64,000 bases of DNA from contig CM019069.1 in NCBI GenBank assembly GCA_009667805.1, positions 51,768,422 through 51,832,421 of the forward strand, read 5' to 3'. Below the pieces are notes generated by a model. It ran no database searches. It saw only the letters and a program-made list of their open reading frames with translations, and was not told where the DNA came from. A program made the translations under genes and the position numbers. This document shows, in pieces, positions 54,886-64,000 of this stretch; position 1 is the first letter of the stretch; each line of letters opens with the position of its first letter. The DNA is from Leptobrachium leishanense. Lineage: Eukaryota > Chordata > Amphibia > Anura > Megophryidae.

Positions 54886-55380
54886 CTGAGAAGTTATGAT
54901 AGGGTACACACCAAAGTCAACATACACACCTCCTCTTAGCATAAGTCTGGCCCCAATATTCATATTCATATCATTCATTGCCCAACCTATACCTGGTTTG
55001 ATTTTCTACCCCCCTTTCTACCCCCCCTTTTTTTTGAGTGAACCCCCTCTCTACGATTGAATAAGTGTCATTAGGCTTTTTATGTCGGACGCTCTACCGT
55101 AAATCTACACCCTAATAAGCACAGAATGTTATGTTATTTTCATGTAAACTGCGAAGAAATCAAGGATTCCGCCCCATTCTTATTTCTATTGGTTCAGGGG
55201 GAAAAAAAAAAGAGGATTTCTTGCAATATTTAATAAAAACTGATTCAAATGTGATACATGTGGTGTTAGGATGATATCGCCGCCCAGCCTGCGAGCTGAC
55301 GTCTTTGGAGACATGTACAACTTTCGTTTATCTTTGTTTACTGTGAAAGTTAAAATAAAAACTTTTATTTACCAAAAAAA
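54886..55380 (+). other. LINE 3' UTR and A tail
   Basis: Non-coding; contains C/T runs at 55010-55032 and AATAAA-like signals near the end (AATAAAAACTTTTATT). Ends with an A-run next to the TSD. Confidence 0.7.
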
Positions 55381-55396
55381 AAATATTCTCATAACT
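55381..55396 (+). repeat. 3' target-site duplication of LINE
   Basis: AAATATTCTCATAACT, identical to 49900-49915. Confidence 0.92.
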
Positions 55397-56334
55397 AAAC
55401 ATACAAGACAAAAAAACAAAGCACATGTAAGATATCAGCTACATAAAATAAACACAATAAGAACATTAAATTTTTTGGTGGTAGTGGCCCTTTTAGTTCA
55501 ATGTCCGAATATCTTACAAGCCCCAAATATCAGCCAAACATTTGCTCTATTCATAAAAACAAACACTTCAAAATATTGTTCTGCATTGTACAGATGTAAT
55601 CGGAAGGACTGATAATCATGCTGTAATTGCTTACATTCCCTACTTCCCATCCAACCAAAGGCAGAGCATCATAGGAGATGTTTTGCATACGATTTGATGT
55701 AATGTCGTCTAGCCGTGGTTTCTGCATAGTATTTAGGAAAATGAGTGGAATCTTTGAGACCTCATGATTCGCACGTAGTGATTGATATCAGGTATTTTCA
55801 TAATTAAACACTTGTCTCAACCTTGCTGTAGTTCTCCTGACCTTGCTGGAGGTATTAATCTTTCCAGTAATTCAGTACATTTATTTCTGCCATGTTATTA
55901 ATTCCCCAGCATTCCGCATTTACAGTGAATACATTGTTTCCGAGGCAAGGACTTGTTTGCAAACAAGCTTGACAGAGCATTTAATGTTATTGAAATATTC
56001 ATGAAATGTAATGCAGGTATGAAATCCACTATCAGATGGTCTGAAATTAGCTGGCATACCAAGGTTAACATTATGGACAATCTCACCAGGATCAAATCTT
56101 TCATGTTCTCAAGTTCAATTGACCATTGAAGTTAGAAGGATAGATCAGCGATAATCTTGATACTTGGAGGTACGCAGATAAATGAAGAATGAGAGATTAG
56201 AATAGAAATCAAGAATATATATACAGTCATGGGAATAGTAAACGGTTTTACGTATCAGGACTTAATAAAAAAGTCATCTAGGCCTTAGCAGGTCTTAAAA
56301 TGATGTAACTGCAACCTCAGAACCAAAACAACAC
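55397..56334. other. unassigned A/T-rich DNA
   Basis: No gene or element recognised. Confidence 0.5.
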
Positions 56335-57200
56335 CTGACTTTTTAAAGAAAAGCTAGGAAGCACCAAAAATTTCAGTGCTCTCTTGTTCGGCACCCTTCA
56401 TCAAGCTCAACTCGCCGAATTCAGAACTCACCGCAGGGTCCCCGAAGTGCCCAGAATGGATCTGCCAAATGGTGCCGATAAACTTGCCGAATGCATCTGG
56501 TAAACTACCGAATGCAGTCGTAAACCGCCGAACGCAGTCAACAATCTACTGATCCGCCGAATGCAGCCGACAATCCGCTGCGGAAAAAAGCCGTCCAGCT
56601 GCTGAATGTTGCCAAAAAAAAAGCCGATCAGCTGCAGAACAAAGGTAACCCCCCCTCCCAAAATTTTTAAAAGGTGTTTTAAGCAAAAATAATGCATGAA
56701 AATGTATGGAAATAATATATAAGGCCATATGAATAACAATAAAAAGGTCTGTTACAGAATTAAAAAAAAAAAAAAATCGGAATCAAAAACTTCACCAAAA
56801 AAATCTAGAAAAATTCCTAAAAAATAAATTAATAAAATGACTTTTTGCTGCAAATGAAAAGAATAAATGGTTGAATAAAAAGATTAATAGAAATGGGAAT
56901 TTTATTTTACATTGAAACCTATGGGATTCACCGGTTTTAAACTGCCGAGCGAAAGCACCGAAAATCTGGGCATTTTGCCAACTTTCCATTGCTGTTTGGC
57001 GGTCTCTGAATAGGTTGACCATTACTTATCTATGGGGAATTTCACTGCTGCTGAATTGCACCATATTTCATTGGCAACTCACCAATATCTGGCAAATTGC
57101 CACCTTTCTGAATAGCCGAATATCCTCTAAATTTCACCGTACAGTGAAATTCACTGTTCAGTGCAATTTGGTGACAAATTCGCTTTTTTTGAATAACCCC
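56335..57200 (-). mobile_element. Harbinger-like element, inverted
   Basis: The right end CTTTTTTTGAATAACCCC followed by TTA is clear. The left end is decayed, but AGCACCAAAAATTTCAGTGC matches the inverted right arm of 14834-17866. It is rich in GCCGAATGCAG and CCGAA words. Non-coding. Confidence 0.7.
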
Positions 57201-57299
57201 TTAAGTACACCCTTATTGCATTCATAGGCATTAAGAGGGTAAGTAGCTGCCAAGGAGTGCTAATCAAATGTCCATGATTAATTGATCATCAACAAGTGT

Positions 57300-58250
57300 G
57301 ACTACCTCTATACAAGCATAGGTTTTGGACGTTTGCTGGTCTGTAACAGGCAGGTGCGTGTTAACAAAATGCCATGAAGGAAAGATATCAGCGATGATCT
57401 CAGAGAAGCAATTAACACTGTCCATCAACATGGGAAGTGGACATCCCAGCCAATTCACCCCAAGGTCAGACTGTGCAATGGTCAGAGAAATTCCAAGAAA
57501 CCCATGTCAAATCCACACAATAAAACTGGAAAGTGACCTGTAGTAAAAAAAAACACAGCATATAGCCTTGCACGGTTTAATGCAGGTAAGTTAGCGGCAA
57601 TATATTACGTATACGCACCAGAAATGAATGGAGTACAGGCTTATCTGAATCACAGAAGAGTTCATACTCCATTGGAATCTCTCTCTGGTCACACGTTTCC
57701 TGCGCATATAATATGGCAACGGACTTCCTCAGAGATAATCCAAGCATTTTATCTTAGACTCTATAGGCCTCACCATTATAAATGTTATAGTTCATGACAT
57801 TACAATTTGAAAAAATGTATGGTTTGTTCAGAAGGGTGCCAGGATAAAGCATATTCACGCTAAAAAGAACATGGTAGCATGGAATGGTTTGCAAATTTGT
57901 ATTTGAACAAACCACAAAACGTATCAAACAATGTCCCTTGAACAGACAAGATCAAAGTAGAGTTGCTCAGCCATAATGCACTGTGCCACGTTTGGCGAAA
58001 ATCAAACCCAGCATATCAGCACAAACACATCATACCAACTGTCAAGCAAGGTGTTGGAGTGGTGATGCTTTGGACTTGTTTTGCAGTCATAGTCCCTGAG
58101 TCCACCTTGAACTCCTCTGAGAACCAAAGTATTCTAGAATCAAATGTGAGGACATCTGGTAACTTTTGCCCTGTGCTCAGAAAGGATGTCCACTCCCCTT
58201 ACTGCTGGTCCAGCATTTCAGGACAATTTCCATAAAATATAACTTTGATA
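57300..58250 (+). mobile_element. decayed Tc1-like element
   Basis: The Tc1 transposase central region is recognisable at 57963-58106 (CHVWRKSNPAYQHKHIIPTV, then a VVMLWTCFA segment). Upstream, 57380-57460 has further weak similarity. Many stops and deletions are present; the ends are not defined. It lies just upstream of the young Tc1, as a different lineage. Confidence 0.65.
57963..58106 (+). pseudogene. Tc1-like transposase fragment
   Basis: Corresponds to the WRK...IPTVKHGGG..MVWGCF stretch between the first and second catalytic aspartates of Tc1 proteins. No catalytic residue survives. Confidence 0.75.
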
Positions 58251-58258
58251 AAGACATA

Positions 58259-59870
<1,612 letters not shown>

Positions 59871-59874
59871 TAGC

Positions 59875-59970
59875 TAAAAATTCCATAGGTCGACTTTTCA
59901 GTTTAGTCTTAGACCTTAATTCTGATGAATGATCTAAGCCTCAACTGAAACCTCACCTATGGAATTTTTA
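59875..59970. ncRNA. 96-nt perfect-looking hairpin (foldback MITE or miRNA-like)
   Basis: The left arm TAAAAATTCCATAGGT... and right arm ACCTATGGAATTTTTA pair. Pairing continues through TTTCAGTT and CTTAGA with few mismatches over ~40 bp, closing on a loop of about 15 nt (TTAATTCTGATGAAT). It is four bases after the Tc1 end. Length and loop would suit a pre-miRNA, but a tiny foldback MITE is equally likely; there is no expression evidence. Confidence 0.45.
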
Positions 59971-60770
59971 CCCATGTCTTAATCAGAGTTACTTTTTATG
60001 AGAAAAATCCTGGAGTGCTGGCTCAACTGTAAGAAGGAATGTATATATGTACCGTAATCCTTAAACTGTCATGATACTGTATATAGAACCACTAGACTGG
60101 CCCACTGGACCATGTCTGCCAAATTTCTCATGAGAACCCAAGCATGGTTCAACTTCTCACCCAAGGTGAAAACTATGCAAGGGCTTACATGGCACGCTAC
60201 TGTTGAGACGCTGTATTACACAGTATGAGAAATTTATTCAGAGGATCAAACCTCCAAGAACAGCGACCTACAAGTTGCAAATCATGCATGATTAGGATTT
60301 CATACGCGGACATGCCTACTAGAAGATAATCAGATTTCTTCAGCAGCCTTCAGAGACCAATGGATGACAACTCTACACTGCTTATCTTCCTTGTTCACTG
60401 CAAGAGGGAGAGCGTTTCTGTCTTTATGTTCAGGTTTGAGGGGGAGGACAGATCAGTTTACAGAGGGAGAGAGATTGCAACAGAAAACAGTTAAATGTAC
60501 TCTGTTATTCAGCTTCGAAAATTGTAATTTGGCAAGCATTTTGTCACGAATAATGCTCAGCGGCACGTGAAGATCATAGGCAGAATGGTGTCCCCACTAC
60601 TCCTGATGTGTCCTGAAGCCTGGCCAGGTTCCTGCTTTATTTTTGAAAGCCGGTGCAGGTTTTTGAGCTCCCCCTCCCCTGAGGGAAGCTTGAGATGCCC
60701 CGCATCTAGTCATGTCATCCATGCACTATATATACAGTATATGTGCATCCTCAGTGTTGCAATGCCTTTA
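59971..60770. other. unassigned DNA
   Basis: No gene or element recognised. Confidence 0.45.
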
Positions 60771-60950
60771 CATTACTATTATTATCGTCATCATTTATAT
60801 CGCCCCAACAGTTTCCACAGCGCTTTACAATAACCAAAGGGAACGAGATACAGATAAACGGACATAGAATGGAAACAAGAGGTGTAGAGGGTCCTGCTCA
60901 TAGGAGCTTACAGTCTAGAGGGATTGGGGTTGAGGAAGACAAGGGGAATT
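60771..60950 (+). repeat. dispersed repeat, copy of 18500 family
   Basis: (ATT)n then CATTTATATCGCC, CCACAGCGCTTTACAATAAC and GGAGCTTACAGTCTAGAGGG parallel 18505-18660. Confidence 0.65.
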
Positions 60951-62686
60951 TTACTGGATGGCAGGATCATTAGTGCCAGTGGTACGGGAATGGAGGGGCA
61001 CATTGCACATGTGTTGATGATTCATTCTGGACCGATGCTGTATGGACTTTGTGTATATTCCTTCATACCTTGACTTGTCTGAACTGTGATACCCTTGCCG
61101 TGAGTCTCCTTGTGTTTCCTGATTTTTACCTGATCTTTCTGTGCATCCTGTAAATATAACCCCTGTCTACAACCGTGCATGATATACAGGGTAATCCAGA
61201 CATGGACCCCTTGCTCAGTCTGCCTAGGAGGGGTGTCAGCTATACCCTCCTGACGAGGCCTAATGGGTCTGAAACGCTGGTCGAGGGTTGCTGCACCTCT
61301 TGTGCAGAAAGGACTTCCTAGGCATTTCAGTGGGTGATCTCTTTCTGGGTCATAGCAGTCTGATTTGCATACGGTGACGACTTCTCTATAATGGCACCAT
61401 TGAGCAAAAACCTTGTCAGACCTGAGCATGGACCCAATGTAGAACAAGCTACTAGTAGTGTTGTCCTTTCTCAAGACCCACACAAACCTTGCTTTTACAA
61501 CCGTGCACCTGCTTACTGTGCTTTTGTCCTTGCAACTGGACTCTGCCTGCGACCAGGTAACATAAATGTGTCACCTTTTCAAAGATTTTAAGAGAATCAT
61601 GATGCAGTTTGAAGTAGAATATATTTTGGGTAAGACTCAACAGCGCAAGAATTTCTCTTTAAAAAGATTCATGTAGTTTTTTCATGGTTCTACATAATAA
61701 ATAACGTATGGATCCTACAGATTTTAAACATTATCAGTGTTACGGCTAAACGCATTACAAGCTGATGCATAATGCAGAAAGGGTCAGGGCCTCTATTCTC
61801 TGCTCGCGAGCCTCCCGTAAAAGGTGCATTTAAGGATTGTGCTGCCCTCCCGCTTGCCAATATTTCGTAGAAGAACAAATATACTTAAATAGTTATTCGC
61901 TATGAGGTGCCCTGGTGGAGAATTGCCAGAAAAGTGTAAATTTTTCGGCCAAAATAGTTGAGCTGTAGTTTTTCAAAATCAGAAATTTGGACATAAAATT
62001 TGCAAATCTCACTTAATTCCGCGAATTATGTCAACAGTCAAAATAATGTTATTTAAAACATATGTCTCCGTGCACGATAAAAACGTTGATGTTTCCCATG
62101 GGGATCTGCTAATCTTTTTGTAAAATTTATGTGCATTTTAATTTCACTTCTCACGGCATGCGAACGTTTTGCCAGCCTTGGTTATTCGTCTAAGACACAA
62201 AGTCAAGGAACGTGATCTCGTCATCTCGCAACAGTCGCCGTTTCCCGGAGACCCGAGCCTACAGCTGTGCTTACTGAAGGGTGACTTTAATTTGCAGCAC
62301 CATGCCAGAGTATTAATAGACAATTATTTATAGCAAATCGGAACCATTTATAATGTTTACTGTCTGACAAGATGTAAAAGTTTGATCCAAATGCTAATGC
62401 GTTCATGACATTGCATAATTTCCTTCCACTCCACACTTTTTTTTTTTACCCCTCATTTAAATCATACATACAAGAGAAGAGAAATTGTTTTTAAAAGGAT
62501 GATTGATTTATAACCGAAAACATTGCAGTGACTGTGTGCTACGTGGGTTGAAAATAACCCGGCGAAACATAGGACTGCTCACGTGAAAGGCAAACACGTT
62601 TTCTATTCAGCAGGAATGGGAGTCATGACAATCACAAAATATCTTCTTATAAATGAGCAGCGAAGGGATGTCATATCAGTTAACCC
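60951..62686. other. unassigned DNA, includes a possible retroelement UTR
   Basis: 61150-61400 has a structured stretch (CTGACGAGGCC ... GAAACGCTGG) described in the findings. The 153-codon minus-strand frame at 61022-61483 has no recognisable motif. The rest is A/T-rich. Confidence 0.4.
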
Positions 62687-62730
62687 CCCTCAATACCAAG
62701 TTTTTCCAGAAGACTAAAGGCAGGGCCCAG
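62682..62730 (+). other. TTAA-MITE left-end stub
   Basis: TTAACCCCCCTCAATACCAA with TTTTTCCAGAA resembles the CCCCTTCACTACCAAG family; no right end follows. Confidence 0.4.
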
Positions 62731-62869
62731 TTCTTATAGTTGTATTAACACCTTACAGTGTTAAGAGTGTTTGGCGCTAGAAAAAATATTGATTCACCAC
62801 AATTTGATCAGTGCGGTTTACACAAGCATGCAGCTCACCACAGGTGTGTTCCTCACCCACAAAGATACA

Positions 62870-63479
62870 CAGGGTAATTCAAAGAGATCCGAATTGCTTG
62901 TGAAAGGTAACCGAACGCTGAAAATCAGTGTTCGGTTACCTTTCCTGGCCATTCGGCTATCCAGAGAGCAGGCAATACGCCAAATGTTGGCGAATTGCCT
63001 GCACATACGGTGCCTGTTCGGTGCCTGTTCGAGGGCAGTGAAATCCCCATAGAGAAGCACTGCTTCGGCTATTCAGAGAACAAAAACCAGCAGTGATTTC
63101 AGTGATTTCAGATATTTTCGCTCAGTAGTTTCTTTGCAAACAGCTTTTTACTTTCCCAGATTCATACAAATGGTTTTGCTAATTTATTCACTGCCTCCTC
63201 TACGTCACAGCTGCTTCGGCTCTGTGTGATTCGGCTCCTGTTCGGCTCCTGTTCGGGTTTTTCGAAGGTTAATCCAGATGTTTTTGCTTGTTTTCAGCGT
63301 GCATTCGGTTAGTTTTCGTCAGGTTTGCGACAGCTTTTCCCTGCAAGTCGGGGACCCTGTGCTGTTTGCTGAATACACCGCAGGGTCACCGAAATGCAAT
63401 CGGCAAAAGGAACCGAATTGAAGAGAACGAAAAGTCACCGAACGTGCGGTGACTTTTCGAATCTCTTTGGATAACCCTG
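62870..63479 (-). mobile_element. Harbinger-like element, inverted (610 bp)
   Basis: The ends CAGGGTAATTCAAAGAG and, inverted, CAGGGTTATCCAAAGAG are flanked by ACA and ATA. It is the inverted relative of 47115-47943: GGTAACCGAACGCTG... stem at left, AAAAGTCACCG...CGGTGACTTTTC stem at right. The A/T-rich middle is deleted. Confidence 0.8.
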
Positions 63480-64000
63480 ATAGAAAAATACAAACTCAGT
63501 TTGTTAGGGAGCGCAAAAATGTGAACAGGTGGTATTTGTTCCTGGGTGATATCATGAATTTCTTTAGTGGTCAAATGCGTTTTAGTGATTTGAATACATT
63601 CAGACAGATAAAACCAAATGCGCAATATTGTTTCACATATAAGCAAAGTCTATGAGCATATACACAATGTAAAAAAGGGCCACTCACAATCAGAAAGCCT
63701 ATAGGCTCGTAGTATTCGCAACTAAGCCTCTATGGGGGCTCCTCCCATCAATCGGAATATTGATAGATGTGTTCCAAACTCCTGTTTTCGACTTTTACCT
63801 CGAATTAAATAAAATACACATGGCACAATAACCAGTTTCAAGAATGTAATAGTATCTTCTATATCAATCTACTCACATACTCATGAGCCTCCCAATGAGT
63901 GGCTCGGTATTAAGGCTTTGGACCACTTAATTGAGGGGGGTCCCACCTCTTCCACGATATCCGCTGCTAGACCAAGGTTTGGGTAGGAAGAAGATTTCCA
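63480..64000. other. unassigned DNA at window end
   Basis: From about 63660 the sequence looks like a UTR of some retroelement (GC-balanced, short inverted motifs), but no end, TSD or protein motif is in view. Confidence 0.3.

Larger units (their letters stand above)
49916..55380 (+). mobile_element. L1/Tx1-type LINE, nearly full length (5.5 kb)
   Basis: It starts GGGGGCGTGGTCTGGCGCC, a G-rich 5' end usual for this group, and ends in a short A tail after ACTTTTATTTACC. A perfect 16-bp target duplication shows that the 5' end is complete. It has a ~0.8-kb GC-rich 5' UTR, intact ORF1, a long ORF2 and a ~490-bp 3' UTR. ORF2 lacks the start of its endonuclease and its C-terminal region. Frames without stops plus exact TSDs indicate a recent insertion, probably from a defective or trans-mobilised copy. 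Confidence 0.92.

Noticed and set aside
61022..61483. 153-codon minus-strand frame
   Set aside because: No motif, and the plus strand shows structured UTR-like sequence; treated as chance.

Overview
The window reads as intergenic DNA from a vertebrate with a large, repeat-rich genome, most likely an amphibian (frog-like). This is inferred only from the mixture of mobile elements: a chromodomain Ty3/gypsy element, CR1 LINEs ending in ACTATGTA repeats, an L1/Tx1-type LINE, Tc1 elements, and many TTAA (piggyBac-like), 8-bp-TSD (hAT-like) and 3-bp-TSD (Harbinger-like) non-autonomous DNA transposons. I find no convincing host protein-coding exon, tRNA, rRNA or CRISPR array. Every long open reading frame belongs to a transposon or is an artefact of tandem repeats.

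Layout. 1-2804: 3' part of a broken Ty3/gypsy chromovirus (RNase H, integrase, chromodomain, PPT, 3' LTR with an internal 36-bp minisatellite). 2806-4226: a 1.4-kb tandem array. 4227-4976: 3' half of a TTAA MITE, whose terminal TTAA was used as target by a hAT-like element (4980-6185, perfect TSD) filled with a 21-bp minisatellite. 6354-11715: a nest made of a Harbinger-like element holding a TTAA MITE and a CR1 LINE. 12.8-13.3 kb: diverged gypsy LTR end. 14.8-17.9 kb: a second Harbinger-like element holding a TTAA MITE and a retroposon. 18.5-19.0 kb: a dispersed repeat. 19455-20676: full TTAA MITE. 21.4-22.0 kb: a TTAA MITE beside a near-perfect palindrome. 23604-25307: three elements nested like Russian dolls. 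26.2-28.4 kb: two MITEs flanking a Tc1 remnant. 32-47 kb: scattered MITEs, a second hAT copy (42230-43434) and a CR1 fragment split by two MITEs. 49916-55380: a nearly full-length L1/Tx1-type LINE with a 16-bp TSD, intact ORF1 and a long but trimmed ORF2. 56.3-57.2 kb: Harbinger-like element. 57.3-59.9 kb: a Tc1 remnant, a young Tc1 with about 215-bp TIRs but a frameshifted transposase, and a 96-nt hairpin. 60-64 kb: repeats and unassigned DNA.

No cooperating gene system is visible; the biology here is transposon biology. The most interesting signals are sequence modules shared between elements of different superfamilies. One is an approximately 85-bp hairpin-bearing block found in both TTAA MITEs and a hAT MITE. 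Another is an approximately 75-bp block found in Harbinger-like elements and beside a hAT-like end. The other notable signals are the minisatellites that have grown inside transposons, the unidentified retroposon at 15777-17543, and the hairpins at 21814-21954 and 59875-59970. All family names come from motifs, TIRs and TSDs read by eye; no database search was run.
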